Source: Buxus sempervirens
Lineage: Eukaryota; Streptophyta; Magnoliopsida; Buxales; Buxaceae
Assembly (NCBI GenBank): GCA_947561395.2
Contig: OX387184.1
Coordinates: 29,874,766-29,938,765 of the forward strand
Reading direction: 5' to 3'
Length of the DNA: 64,000 bases
Shown here: positions 11,426-24,419 of the stretch, piece after piece
Numbering within the stretch: the stretch's first letter is position 1
Layout of the letters: each line of letters opens with the position of its first letter
Translations under genes and position numbers: made by a program
Notes under the pieces: generated by a model
The model's input: only the letters and a program-made list of their open reading frames with translations
Told to the model about the DNA's origin: nothing
Database searches by the model: none

Positions 11426-13256
11426 GGGAATTGCAGAGCAATGATCTGCAAAGATTAGACAAGCCCAAATTGCGCTTCCTTGACCATGATTTGCTTGGTT
11501 AAATTAATTTTGGGTGAAGATTTGCCAAAAAGCCCTAACTTTAAGGGGGCATTTCTCCAAGTTGTCGTAAATTCCATTAAGCTCTCGTGGCTATGAAGTG
11601 GATTTTAAGCCCAAAATAAGATTTTTGAAAAACTGATTTTTCATCAAACCATGTTTAAAAATTTGACTGAATATTTCCTTTTTTGACCAACAGACATTTT
11701 TTCTTTTTTCTTTTTCTTTTCTTTTTTCTCTTTTTTTTTTCTGTTTTTCTTTCGTATCCGACGTATTTAGTCGGATATCGAAGCATTTATTTGTATCCGA
11801 CATGATTCGTTGGATACACCTGTTTATATTTAGTCGCGCGCGACCATGACTCTTCACTTCACTTCTTTGTTCTTCGAACGAAATCATCGGACCTTACCTT
11901 TATTCCTCCAACATCGGCCATTCCATTCGACGCTTTCTGGTGACTGCTATTCCCTCCAGCGACTTCTTCTGCTCCCGGTGACTCACCTTAACTCCGGCCA
12001 TTCTTTGGTGATCGCTCATTCACGGCAGTGGCCGAGCCCTAGCTCGGTTTTTCTCCTTTTTTCTGATTTCTGGTGATTCCCAAGCTCGGCGTTGGAGTGC
12101 TGACTTCCGGTGATTGTTTCTAAATTCTGGCGACCTGCCCTTCTCTACTTTGATTTCGCACTTGCAATTAGATGCCCAATTCCACACTGTTCGTTCGGGT
12201 CAATGAGCACACTTGAGATGTTCAGATTTTTTGCATTTGCAATTAAATCCCTGCATACTGAGAATATTGGACGAATTTCTCATGACATGATTCTCTAATT
12301 TTGCATTTTCAATACTGTTGATGATAGAATTTTCATACTTAATGCCATGCCGTTTTTTTTTCTTCTCTTTCTTGTTCTGCAATTTGCTTTGACTTGCCAA
12401 TTCCTGGTCTATGATTCCTTAGAACCAATAACAGTGGTTTGTTTATTTGGTGATACCCTTGAATTGACAGTGTCCAGGAACTTTGGATTGCCTACCAGTG
12501 GCATTCATAGAATTGCTGATTGCATGCTTTTTGGATTGTATGTTTCTCTAAATTGCTGATGTCATGCTAGGATTTTTTTTTTCTTCTGTAATTTGCTTTG
12601 ACTTTTTAGTCTATCTCTGATCGACAATTCCCCAAGACTGGCTAACAGTAGCTCCACTCTAGAATTCTCGGTTGACAGTATCCAATAAATTCGGATTGCC
12701 TGCCGGTGATATTTTCCACTGAATTGCTGAGTGCATGATTTTCCCTTGTGCATTTCCAATGCTTTTGAATTGTTTACTTTCAGCTTTCCAAACACCATGC
12801 TACGATTTGTTCTTTCCCATCATATTTTAGCATGCTTTCGATTAAGGCGGAGCTTCAACTACCAAGGTTTTTTTTTGGTATGATTTGCCCTTGGATAATT
12901 TTTTCTATGGATTCCCCACTTTGCATGACCACCCAGATTTACCCTACTTTGGTGTCTCGGTGATTTTTGAAGTAGGCTTACAATTCTTGATTGGTACCCC
13001 GAAACTGCATGTAATTTTTGCTTTGAACCTTGATTAACTAGAATCTTTTTGTGCAATACTGATCTCTTCGCTTTGCCTTTAGTGTTTCTTTGGGTACACC
13101 TCGTATATTTCCCAGCAATCCTGCACATAAATTAGAAAATATATTTTCAGGAGTAGAACAATATTGGAAGTGAAAGTACCTTAAAATCAAAAATTTCTAA
13201 TAAGGCGTTAAACACCAAATTAACAGAGACTTGAAATACTTCCCTGTTTCTTGTAG
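11426..13256 (+). promoter_or_regulatory. Upstream region of the antisense PMD-like gene, with two element-type hairpins
   Basis: No coding domain is seen. Two palindromes, 11754-11762/11770-11777 and 11792-11801/11809-11818, use the same GTATCCGAC arm as the element's LTR promoter. They are followed by T-rich and C/T-rich sequence of 5'-leader appearance and a splice-acceptor-like TTTCTTGTAG immediately before the ATG at 13257. A role as promoter and leader is inferred from position only. Confidence 0.45.
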
Positions 13257-13838
13257 ATGGCTAGAGGTTGCTCTCGTGTGCGAGAGGAGGTTGATCCAGC
13301 TGATCAGCCCTCTTCCTCACGAGCTAGGATTGATTCTGATCAGAGCGCCACCCTATCTGAGCCATTAGATGATTCCAGAGAGAGCTCTGGAGAGGGTTAT
13401 GCCGAGGTAGGCTACCAATCCTTTCTTCTTTTCTCTTCTTCTTCTTTCTCTTTAAACCAACCTTTACAATTTCTCTTTTGAATTTTAGCCCGTTGTTGCT
13501 CTCGCTCGAGGTCGGGGCAGAGGCCGAGAGAGGAGCCGAGATAGAGTTGAAGAGAGGGGCCGAGGCCGGGCCGGAGCTTCAGGTCAGGAGGGCATTGCTT
13601 CAGACTTCCGTTTAGGGATCTCGGCGGAGTTGAGAGCGTATGTTCATGATATAGAGCTTCTTAGTGGCTTGGATCGCCACCCTTCCATGTGCATCTGTGC
13701 TGATGTTCCTCTTCCGTATCCTCCTTCCCATCTACGAGGCAGTTGGGGGAAGTTTAGTGAGTTGGTTCAAACACTTTCTCTAGCACTCAGGCGCGAGTTC
13801 AGTAGGTGCCGCCTCGATTATTTTCTCCGTATCCCTTC

Positions 13839-15637
13839 TGTAGACACCCTAAATTGCACTACAAAATGAGAAAATAATGAAAACATTAATTGGAATTTTG
13901 AAACAGGCCAAAAATGCATGAACATCAATAATTTAAGCTTGGACCGTAGTGTAACTACGGGCTAAGCGTGCCCGAATTTTATATACGGGCACGCAGTGCC
14001 CGTAATACATATACGGACACCTTTGGACCGTAAATCATTTACGGGCACATTAGACTCGTGCGAGTTTTATTCTTCTCTCTATTTCTGAGCCTTATCTTTA
14101 GTCCAATATCCCTTTAAATGAGCGAATTATATCTTTTATTCATGCGAAATATCTTGGTGGATAAAGGATGGGCATGATCTTGTGTTTAACTCAAACTGAA
14201 ACTCTATCTTGTCAAACCTTGGACCAACCTTGCCCCTGGGTTTGCCTATAAATAGAGGGCCTTTCCTTAAGCAAAAGGCCACAAAATTTTGAAGTCCAAG
14301 GAGATCCAAGAGAAGAGAGGAATCCCTGCTGCCCTGCTTGCTCAATCCAGGTACGTCCCTTTTCCCTTTTATTTTCTGTCTTCAATTCTAGAAGTAATAG
14401 GATCTTCTCTATTGCTGTAGAATAAGACCATCTTTTATACTTGTATTCCTAAACTTGTCTCTAAGTACCTCAAGAGTCTCTCTAGCCGTAAAACATGAAG
14501 AGAGAGCTAGGGGAAAAGAGAACAGGTGGATCCCTAGAATAGAACCCCATATCTGTTTTTCTCCTTTTTTTCTAGAATAAAGCCTGTGATTGTGTTTGTA
14601 TACCCAAACCTATCTCTAAGTACCTCAAGAATCCTCTCTAGCCGTAAAACGTGAAGAGAGAGCTAGGGGAAAAGAGAACAGGTGGAACCGTAGGGTAGAC
14701 CCCCATGTGCTCTAATCTGTGAGATGTGGTTGCTTTTAATATCTTGATCATGTTTTAATGGTTTTTATGATGAATCTGAATGAATCTATGATGATCATGA
14801 TGTTTACAACATGAGATCCCCATTTTTTTTATAAAATTTGGATTTTTCACATATTTGCACCTACAACACTGTTTTCGTGATTTTTGTGATTTTAGGCTAG
14901 GATCTTGGATCTATCATGATCAATATGGTAGATTTGGATCCAGAAGCTTGAAAGTAAATTCTAGGGTTTCATGATATGGTTTTTAAATCATTTTTCATTA
15001 TTGAGAGAAGACCCTACGGTCTAAGTTCTCCCCTTTTGATGTTCTCCATTAACGTGGGTATTTTTGGTTTTGATTTTTTTATTTAATGTGAAATTTGGGC
15101 TATATCTATGTCCTGGACCATTCAAGTTCAATTTTGAAATATTTTATAAAAATCATATTTTTTTAGATTTCTAGAATTTAACTTGAAGCCAGATTTTTGG
15201 ATTTTTCACTTTAAATTGATTTTATCTCAATTTTATTTTGATCATGAAACCCTAGGAATGGTATGATCATATTTGAAAGTTCTGGATCAATCAGGCTATT
15301 CATATGAAAAAACCATATATTTTTGTCTTTTTTGTGATTTTTCATGAATTTTATAGCAAGCCCTTTTTTCTTTGAAAAACATGAACAATACCTGGCAACC
15401 ACCTTGTGTGGATGAATAGGGGTGCCTAACACCTTCCCCTGTTCATAACTTAATCCCTTTACCCATCTCTGGTTGTTTTTTTTAGAGGGTTATTTTTACC
15501 CTAAAATTGCCTTTTGAGCTTATTTGAGATATTGGTGTCCATTCACACCTAAATTGAATGGTGGTGACTCTTTGTTTTATTTAATCCCATGTGATGATTG
15601 AGGAAGTCATTGGATTTGATTTTTCCCATGTCTCACG
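13839..15637 (+). mobile_element. Tat-type lone LTR inside the PMD-like region
   Basis: It starts TGTAGACACCC and ends near CCCATGTCTCACG, with flanks CCTTC (13834-13838) and CCTTT (15638-15642), a 4/5 TSD match. Sequence towards its end parallels the LTR at 32119-34551. The TATA box is at 14247-14254, with palindromes at 13941-14048 (GTGCCCG...CGGGCAC). A unit of about 70 bp containing CTAGCCGTAAAAC is duplicated at about 14460-14530 and 14615-14690. PMD coding similarity resumes immediately after it. Confidence 0.75.
13941..14254 (+). promoter_or_regulatory. LTR promoter: GCCCGTA-type hairpin array and TATA box
   Basis: Palindromes with CCCGTA/TACGGG cores occur at 13941-14048, for example GTGCCCG 13968-13974 with CGGGCAC 13986-13992. 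TATAAATA follows at 14247-14254. Confidence 0.65.
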
Positions 15638-17880
15638 CCTTTGTTTCGAGCTGACCGCCCTCTCATTTTTGCTATGATGGAGTGATACTTCCCCGATACA
15701 CAGTCCTTCCATCTGCCGGATGTTGAGTTGGGGATTCGTCCTTCGGACTTATTCATGATCACAGGCATCCCTCTGATGGGGAAGACTATTGTGATGGACC
15801 GGCCTTCAGCTGCGGACATCGGCCTCCTCCTAGGATATGCGGACTTACCAGATGATGCTTGGGATGGGAGGAGCGGCCTTCTTTCTATCAGTTGGCTTCA
15901 ACAGAGCCTCACTGTCCACTATCATGGGAGGCATGAGACCATTGCCGGGGATGACGTGGATTTTACACCTATATTCCGGCATGTGTTCTTGCTGATGCTT
16001 GGGAGTTGCTTCTTCCAGGAGGACACGACCAGTGTTAGTCCTCTCTTTTTGGATGCCATGAGAGATTTCCATTAGACCAGGCAGTTAGCATGGGGTCGGC
16101 TTATATTTGGGACCATCCTGGCTGGATTATGCCGAGTGGTTCGAGGTTTGGCCGCTCCGAGGGGTGATGGCGTTAGTTGCCGGTTCTTCTAGCAGATCCT
16201 CCAGGTACTGGATATATCTACTTTGTCTTATTCCGAAAACTTTATCTTCTTTATCCTTGATCGATTTCTCTTTTGCCAGGTATTCATGTATACCTACATG
16301 ACTTACTTCCGCCCATCCCCCGTGCCTGGTGTTGCGGAGTTCCCCGTCGCCATACGGTGGTCTACCTTGGATAGAGATGCAGACAGGAGTCAACCCCGTA
16401 ATGCTCGGGTTCACTTGGATCGTGCCCGTCGCCTGATGTAAAATTTCACCCTTTTTTCTTTTGTTTCTTTTTTTTGTGCCTTGTTTGTATCTGACATCAT
16501 TCTTCTTCTTTGCAGCTCCTGTTGGCATGCTTCGACGATGTGGATATTGGGTCACTTGTGAGATGATAGTACAGGACGCTTCCGACGCCAATCCTACCAG
16601 TGCTTCCTTGGGAGGCTTGGTAGGGTGATGTATCTAGGAGAGCGCTTGTACTATCAGCACACAGGCGTACCTCGTATCCCAGTTCCTCCTCCTCCTGTTG
16701 GTCGCATCACCCTCCTTCCTGAGTTTGATATTGACCAGTTCAATCATTGGGAGGATGTGGAGGGACTTACAGTAGCTGGGGACTATGATGAGTGGATTAG
16801 GAGGGTATCCATTAGGTACCTGATGGATCGACCCACTCGCACTGGAGTGACAGAGATCGGCGGGATCTACATCTGAGTTCACGATGACACTGTAAGTTAC
16901 CTTCTCCTGTCTCATTTCCTTCAGCTCAGCATTTATGATTCTAATCCTGTTCTTATTAGTAGGTAGATGAGATGAATGCTCTGCGGGACCAGTTTCAGAG
17001 TCAGTGGGCCGCAGTCGATGATATAATTGCTGAGCATGATGCGACCATGGCCCAAAGAGATGCCCGGATCAGAGAGCTGGAGGCTTTGGTGGTTGAACTT
17101 AGGGCTAAACATGTATCTAGTTCTTTACAACTCCATCTCTTTCATTTCTATGTTTCCCTCTTGTTCTGATATGAACTATTTTTACTTTTTCAGGATCCGG
17201 TCCCAGATCATGGTGTTGCCTTTGAACCAGATCCTCCAGTTCCTGGTCCATCTCTGGTTCGGACTGCTGATCCCGAGGACGTCCCGGATGCTGACCCGGT
17301 TGTATCTTCTGTTCCTGCTGCTGCAACTGATCCTGTCAGTACCTCATCTCCTGTGATGGTTCCTGATCCTGAGGACATCCCGGCCACTGACCCGGTTGTA
17401 TCTCCTTCTGTGATTATTCCGGATCCCCCAGTTCCTGTTGCAGACATCCCTGGTAAGCTTGTTTTAGCCTCATTTCTTTGGTTGGTTATGGTATCTCAAC
17501 TTCTGACTTCATTTTCCTTAATCCAGCTGTCTCCATTCCTGATCCTCCTTCTGCTGCTGCTGAGACTTCTAGAGCTGTGGGAGTCGAGACTGCTGTGGTC
17601 GAGGACCTAGTTAAGCCTGAGGCGGCTATCCTTCCAACCTAGCCTGCTTCTGCCGAGCCAGAGGCTTCTTCATCTAATTCTGTTCCTACGGGCCCACCTC
17701 CTGACAATTCGGCCTACTGCCTTGAGTATCAGGTTCAGTCCTTTCTGGGCCGGAGACCACGCTACCTTGTCGAGCGTATCATCTCCCATGTCTTTAGGCG
17801 TCGACCATCTTGAGGTAGAGGCCGCAGAGGGGCCTGTGGTAGAGGACGCGGGGATGATCCTGCACAGCAGTAGTAGATTA

Positions 17881-18209
17881 GGATTTTTGTGTATTTACAT
17901 CATCTTTGTACAAACGAGACTTGTATATATATGAAAAAACTTTTTATTCATTTTCTTTCGTTCTGCTCTCTTTTCCTTCTTTTCTTTTCATTTTTCTACA
18001 CTTATAACTTGTATATAGGTAAAACAGGTAAAAAATTTGAATTTTTGTATCCGATGCAAATGATCGGATACATACATAATCTTTTGTTACCGATGACATA
18101 TGTGGGATAAGGATATTATGTTGTTTAACCGACCTGAGTTGTCGATTAATGCCGAATTGGCCTTTTTTGACTCATTTTTCTCTAGATCATGTTATTTTCA
18201 TTCCTACTT
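17881..18209. other. Interior of the Tat/Ogre-like element downstream of the PMD-like region
   Basis: AT-rich, no gene seen. It contains one perfect hairpin, TGTATCCGAT 18046-18055 with ATCGGATACA 18063-18072, the same arm as in the element's LTR, plus a weaker relative just after. Confidence 0.7.
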
Positions 18210-19334
18210 TGTAAGTGTGAAAACTCACACTCCTGTTATGGCAAATGTTTGACAAATTATGTCTTCTAATAAATCTTCAAGATGTGCAGATTAAACAATG
18301 AAAATTCAGTGAATTTAGTAAAGAAGAAGAAGACGATGTTACCACACAGCTACCACGCCGCTGGTAGCCCAATGAATGAAATGAAAGATTTCTACACAGA
18401 GCATTTATTGTAAAGGCACTTGCGAAGATTAACGCCGCTGCCACCCCGCTGGCAGCGCATAAGTGAATTAGTGTTTTGAAAGAAAGGTTCGTGCACATGC
18501 CGCGTACTCTCCCGCTAGCAGCTCGCTGGCAGCGCGCTTTTAACTGATTCAACTTGTTCTGAGCGGGACTTGAGTTCGCTTCCAGCCATCTACACCGATC
18601 GCTTCACGACGCCACCAGCGCTCTACGCGATCTGAGTTTTATTCTTTAAATAGACGTGTTGTAATTTTTAATTGTGACTTTTTTCTTTGGATCATTTTTG
18701 ATTTCGAATCTTGAGGTGTTTGAGATTCGATCAAATCTTCTTTAGAGAGTCGGCGATCGAGTGAGGCGGAGATCTGAGATAGATCACCTGGAATTGAAGG
18801 TAGAGGATTCTTCTTCAATTCGAAACTTCATCTGATCGTGTGATCGCCTGGACTGGTGATCGGCTTTGATTGATGCATAGGTGGATTCCTACTGCATTGG
18901 ATCATCTCAGTGGATTCTGAGGTGATTGTTGCGATATGGATTGATCGTGTTCTGCAGCTTGTGGATTCAAGTTGTGTTCAAGTTGTGTTGCAGTTCGTGG
19001 ATTCGAACTGTGGATCACTGGTGAGTGATTGTCTGTGATCTGGACTGATCGTGTTCTGCAGCTTGTGGATTCAAGCTGTGTTGCAGTTCGTAGATTCGAA
19101 CTGTGGATTGCTGTTGAGTGAGTTCAATTGTAAAGGTTAAGTGTGTACTCCTTTGTAATTGTCGTTTCATTCAATAGTGGATTTTCGAAGGGTTAGTCGC
19201 CTCATATAGACTCGAGGTTTTTCCTGGATTTGGATCTAGGTTTCCTTGTATAATTCTCTGTGTATTGTTTCCGCATTGTTAAATTCTGAATTGTTGTAGA
19301 TCGTGGACCTATAGAGTAGTCCTCTACTCTTTCA
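18210..19334 (+). repeat. 5' LTR of the SIRE-type element
   Basis: TGTAAGTGTGAAAACTC ... CTACTCTTTCA. It contains palindromes GCTACCA/TGGTAGC (18349-18355/18362-18368) and GCTGCCA/TGGCAGC (18437-18443/18450-18456), a third imperfect one (18514-18533), a TATA-like TTTAAATA at 18645-18652, and a direct duplication of about 100 bp around 18945-19100 with TTCTGCAGCTTGTGGATTC units. Confidence 0.93.
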
Positions 19335-19336
19335 AG

Positions 19337-19349
19337 TGGTATCAAAGCC
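19337..19349 (+). other. Primer-binding site, tRNA-Met type
   Basis: TGGTATCAAAGCC lies two bases after the 5' LTR, the usual Copia primer site complementary to initiator tRNA-Met. Confidence 0.9.
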
Positions 19350-19394
19350 TATTCACTTTGAATTGCTATACAAAGTGTGATCTAGATCTATAGC

Positions 19395-21086
19395 ATGGAT
19401 TTTGGAAAAGAAGGAGGATCTGCCTCTAGACCTCCATTATTTGAAGGTAACAATTATTCTTACTGGAAAGCAAGAATGAGAGCTTACCTAAAATCAATCG
19501 ATGAGCGTGTCTGGCTATCGGTTTGTAATGGCTATCATCCACCTGAGATCACAACAGAAGGAGGTGTTGTGATCCCTAAACCTCATGATCAGTGGACTAA
19601 AACTGAATCTGATCAATGTGGATGGAACAACAAGGCAATGAATGCCTTATTTTGTGCTATTAGTGTTGAGGAATTCAGGAGAATTTCCTCATGTGAAGTT
19701 GCTAAGGAAGCTTGGGACATTCTTGAGGTCACTCATGAAGGAACCTCAGCTGTCAAGCTTTCCAGACTTCAAAGACTTACTACATCTTTCGAAACTCTAT
19801 ATATGAAAGATGATGAGTCTTTTGATGAGTTTTATGCTAAACTCTCAGATATTGTTAATTCTAGTTTTAATCTTGGAGAAAAAATCTCTACATCAAAGGT
19901 TATTAGAAAAATCTTAAGATCTTTGCCTGAAAAATTCAGACCTAAAGTAACTGCAATACAAGAGGCAAAAGATGTAGATAACATGAGAATTGAAGATCTG
20001 GTAGGATCTTTACAGACTTATGAGCTAGATCTGAATATTCCTAAAAGAAGTAAAGGAATAGCTCTAAAATCTGTAAAATCTGTAAATACTGAAGAATCAG
20101 ATAATTCTGATGTTGATATGGATGAACTTGTTCTCTTAGCCAAAAAGTTTAAGAAAATGTTTAAAAAGAGACAATCCAATTCTTCATCATCCATGGACAG
20201 ATCAAATAGGAGATCTGATAAGAAAATGTCTGATCCAAGAAAGGAGAAGAAATTTTCTCAGAATGATGAAGTCCAATGTTACAAATGTAGAGGATTTGGA
20301 CATGTTGCATCTGATTGTCCCTCAAAGGATAAAAAGAAAAAGACTAATTATCAGGTTACTTGGGATGACAGTAACACTGATAATTCTTCACAATCTGATG
20401 AGGATATTTCTGCTAATTTTACTGCTTTCAATTCTTTTTACTCATCCTCTTCTGGTAGTTCAATCTCTGGAATTGCAGGAGATAATAAAGAGACTTTATC
20501 AGATGATGAAGAAGAACTACAAGAAGCCTACAATCAGCTCTATAAGGAATTCAATAGAGCTCAGAAGAAAGTCAAGAAACTGAGTAAAAAATTGAAGGAA
20601 TCAGAAACAAAGAAAAATAAAGCTCTTGTAGAAATTGAGTCAATAAACCAGAAGTTACTTGAAAGACATGCCAAAGAAGATTTTCTGGTAACTTCTTTAA
20701 CTGAAAAAATTGAAAAACTAAAAGAAAAGGAAGTTCAGATTTCTGCACTTCAAGGTAAAGTGATTGAACTTGAGAAAGTTTCAAATTCAAGTAAATCTAA
20801 TGCTTCAAATTCTTCTACAGGAAATCATCAAATTAATGAGGAATCAATTTCAAAGGAAGTTCCTGAAAGCTCAAATTCTGCTGAAAAGAGAATGAGTGTA
20901 AGTAATCAAAACAAGGAATCTTCACAGAAAATTTCTGCTGGAGAATTAAGATCAACAGGTAAACCTTCAACTTCTGAGAAATCTAAATCTGTACAGTTTA
21001 GAAATACTGGCAAATCTAGAAATGTTGATTTTTCTGAACATAGGTTCATACCTGTATGCCATCACTACAATAAAAAGGTCATATAA
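19395..21086 (+). pseudogene. gag: gag of the SIRE-type element (fossil)
   Basis: A 563-residue frame starts MDFGKEGGSASRPPLFEG close after the primer site. It has the Copia gag core (residues about 15-230, with YWKARMRAYL, EAWDILEVTHEG and LRSLPEKFRPKVTAI), a CCHC zinc knuckle CYKCRGFGHVASDCP near residue 300, then an acidic Ser-rich part and a Lys/Glu-rich coiled coil. Capsid-type proteins of this family package element RNA in the cytoplasm. It is closely similar to the gag of the element at 46021-52376. Confidence 0.88.
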
Positions 21087-21145
21087 GACCAAAGTGTTAT
21101 GCACTGCATGGTTTCCCTGATGGATATTTTGATAATAAGAGAAAA

Positions 21146-23480
21146 GTGAATCAAAGTCAGTCCCTAGACTTATACAACAGATTTGACTCCCTGTTAAAAT
21201 TGACTGAAACATTAAATCAGGAAGTCACAAATCTGTCAAAGAAGCTTCCTTCAAAAACTCAAGTAGTTGATGAAGGTACTTTTCAGAAGACTCCTGAAAA
21301 ACAGATTTGGGTAAGAAAAGATTCATTAGTTGCTAATGTGGTTCATGTAGCTTTAAAAGCTCATGATGTCAACATGTGGTACTTGGACAGTGGTTGTTCA
21401 AGACACATGTGTGGTCATAAGGCTATGTTCAGTATCTTTGAAGAATATTTTGGTGGAAGTGTTACATTTGGTGATGGAAGCACTTCCCAAGTTAAAGGTA
21501 AAGGAACTGTAAATGGTCTAAATGGTGTTTGTCTGAAAGATGTCTTATTTGTATCTGGGTTAAAGGCAAATTTGATTAGTATTAGCCAGTTATGTGATTC
21601 CAGATTATTTGTAAACTTTACCAGAAAAGAATGCAAAATTTTGGATAAATCTGGTAGAACTGTTCTTGTAGGTGTAAGAGCAAGTGACAATTGCTATGGA
21701 ATCATTGGAAACAATGAGTTTTCTTTAAAATCCTCCATATGCAATGAAATTGAATTGTGGCATAGAAGACTTGGCCACATTAACTATAGAGATTTGTCAA
21801 AAATCTCTAAGTCTGAGTTGGTTAGAGGAATTCCCAAGTTTGGGAATAATAAAAAGAAAGGAATGTGTGGTCCTTGCAATCAAGGAAAGCAAATCAAAGC
21901 CACACACAAGAAAACCAACATTGTAGGAACATCAAGACCATTAGAACTGATTCATATGGATTTAATGGGACCTACAAAGACTAAAAGTATGGGAGGAAAG
22001 AAATATATATTTGTTGTTGTAGATGACTACAGTAGATATACCTGGGTAGATTTTCTAAGAGAAAAATCTGAATGTTTTAACTGTTTTAAACATCTGTGCT
22101 GTCAAATTCAAGTTGAAAAGAACTTGCAAATAGGAAAGATTGTTAGAATCAGATATGATCATGGGACAGAATTTGAGAATCAAATGTTTTCCAATTTCTG
22201 TGAAGAACAAGGAATCAAACATGAATTTTCTGCTCCTAAGACCCCACAACAAAATGGAGTTGTGGAAAGGAAGAACAGAGTTTTACAAGAAATAGCTAGA
22301 ACCATGATGATAGCCAAGAAAATTTCAACAAAATTCTGGGCTGAAGCTATAAACACTACCTGTTACATTAGTAACAGAGTTTATATCAGATCTGGGTGGA
22401 AACAAACTCCCTATGAACTTTGGAAAGGAAAACAGCCAAACTTGAAATATTTCAGAGTCTTTGGAAGTAAATGTTATATCTTAAGGGACAGAGAAAATCT
22501 AGGAAAATTTGATTCTAGAAGTGATGAAGGAATTTTTCTAGGATATTCTTCTTCTAGTAGAGCATACAGAGTTTTCAATTTGCAGAAATCTGTTGTAATG
22601 GAATCTATAAATGTGCTAATAGATGATGAAGGTAATGACAGTGAATTTTTGTAGGCTGTAGATGAAGAGGATGAACTCAGAGATGCACCCCCAAGCAATG
22701 AAGTTATTCCTTTGACTAGAACTCTCAAAGACCACCCAACTGAGCAAATTGTTGGAAAAATTTCAGATGGAGTAAGAACAAGACATCAATTGCAGAATGA
22801 GGTAAGATTTTCTTCTTACTTATCTCAATTTGAGCCCAAATCTTATAAAGATGCTTTGTTGGATGATTCTTGGTTAAATGCTATGCATGAAGAACTGAAT
22901 CAATTTACTAGAAATAATGTTTGGGAATTGGTTGAAAGACCCTCTCATCTGAATGCTGTAAAAAGGATTATAAAATATGTTAATGGAACTGTTGATCTGG
23001 GAATCTGGTTTTCCAAAGAGACAAACCCACATCTTACTGGATACACTGATGCTGATTGGGCTGGGTGTATGGATGACAGAAAAAGCACCTCTGGTGGTTG
23101 TTTTTACATGGGTAATAATCTCATTGCCTGGTTAAGCAAGAAGCAAAACTGTGTTTCTCTAAGTACTGCTGAAGCTGAGTATATTGCTGCAGGAAGCAGC
23201 TGTACTCAACTTATATGGATGAAACAAATGTTATCTGATTATGGGTTAGATCAAGATCAAATGATTCTCTTCTGTGACAATCAAAGTGCCATAAATATCT
23301 CCAAGAATCTTGTTCAACACTCAAGGACCAAACATATAGATATCAGGCATCACTTTATAAGAGAGTTGATTGAAGACAAAACTGTTATGATTGAATATAT
23401 ATCTACTGAAAAATAGTTGGCTGACATTTTTACTAAACCTTTAGATCAGAACAGATTTGAAACTCTTAGGAAATCCCTAG
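21146..23480 (+). pseudogene. pol: pol region of the SIRE-type element: protease, integrase, RT/RNase H parts (fossil, broken)
   Basis: In order: the aspartic protease motif WYLDSGCSRHMCG; the integrase zinc-binding stretch LWHRRLGHINYRDL ... CGPCNQGK; the integrase catalytic region with LIHMDLMGPT and NGVVERKNR; and Copia RNase H motifs YTDADWAGC, STAEAEYIAA and FCDNQSAI. The domain order (integrase before RT) is that of Ty1/Copia. The region is damaged and not read as one protein. Confidence 0.88.
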
Positions 23481-24419
23481 GAGTATGCTCTCAAAACTGA
23501 AATTCAGGTTCTATTTTGAGTTAATTTTTGATGAAAAATGTCTTACATGTCTATTCAAAATGAATTTGTGTGTTCTTGTTACTAAAATCTGTATTCAGGA
23601 AGATTGAGTCTATGCATATTGACAGAAATGTCTTATTTTTAACCAGCAATTTTGTCTGAAACACCTTTACATATTGAAGCTTATTGTGTGGTAAAGCTTG
23701 GGATCTATAGGCTATCACCTTTATGAAAAGAAAAGTTTTGGAAATGGCTGCCATAGAGATTAGAGTGAAAGCCACTGTAAATCTCAACAAAAAAAAATAT
23801 GAGAAAGAAGGTATATTCTTGGAATGAACTGTAAACTCAGGTTTTTAAGAGTCAATGCCGTCTTTAAAAAGAAAAGAAAAAGAGATCAGAAAAGGCTACC
23901 TATCTCTGATGTGCGAAAGGCACCAAAATGAAGTTGGGATATGTCTATACTTTCCAAGAATGTTTACACTGAAATAATCTTCCATATGTATAAAGTGTAA
24001 AAGTCAAAAATGTTGCTCTCTTCTCTCCAGCATTGATTCATTAATATGCATATGTACTCAATATCTTGAAGAAAATTTATAGTATGAGAAACCATGAAGG
24101 AAATTTTGCTCTTTGATATGAAATGTGCCACATCTGAATTAACTTTGATAGGTGCTTCAAAATCAGTTTTGTGATAAGTACTTCTTGGATTGAATAAGTT
24201 GATTATCTGGTTGATTTTTAGTTTAGCTAAAATCTGAGCTTTGTGTTTTGATATATGAATTTGTCATGAATAATAGTTCAAACATCTTTTATAAATTTTT
24301 GCCTTGAATCTGTGTTTTCATTGTGTGTGCATGTGCACCTTCTACGTCGCTAGAAGCGTGCATGTAGCCTTCTCTGGTATAGCTTGCTTTGGCACATGCC
24401 TATTTCTACGTCGTCAGCT

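Larger units (their letters stand above)
13257..17880 (+). pseudogene. Plant mobile domain (PMD)-like antisense gene region of the Tat/Ogre-like element, broken
   Basis: Coding-like segments on the plus strand, separated by GT...AG introns, run antisense to the element. The first segment (ATG at 13257) ends at a donor at 13406/13407 and resumes at 13489 with an Arg/Gly-rich tract. Later segments match the PMD (aminotransferase-like, PF10536) pattern: DLFMITGIPL, then RHVFLLMLGSCFFQED, then an AWGRLIFGTILAGLC-like stretch, and further on GERLYYQHTGVPRIPVPPPP. A short coiled coil (about 16972-17110), a Pro/Asp-rich repeat region (about 17195-17450) and an RGG-like tail near 17800-17876 follow. 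PMD proteins such as MAIN and MAIL1 act in nuclear silencing, and PMD copies carried by plant transposons are known. A lone LTR sits inside it (13839-15637) and there are a few other breaks. PMD assignment is by eye. Confidence 0.65.

Noticed and set aside
11846-12559. Small host genes on the plus strand after the left LTR
   Set aside because: Short unrelated frames in T-rich sequence without domain similarity; better read as leader or intron of the antisense gene region.
13257-17880. Intact host PMD gene
   Set aside because: It lies between LTR, polypurine tract and primer site of one element, is interrupted by a lone LTR and has other breaks; a captured, decayed copy fits better.
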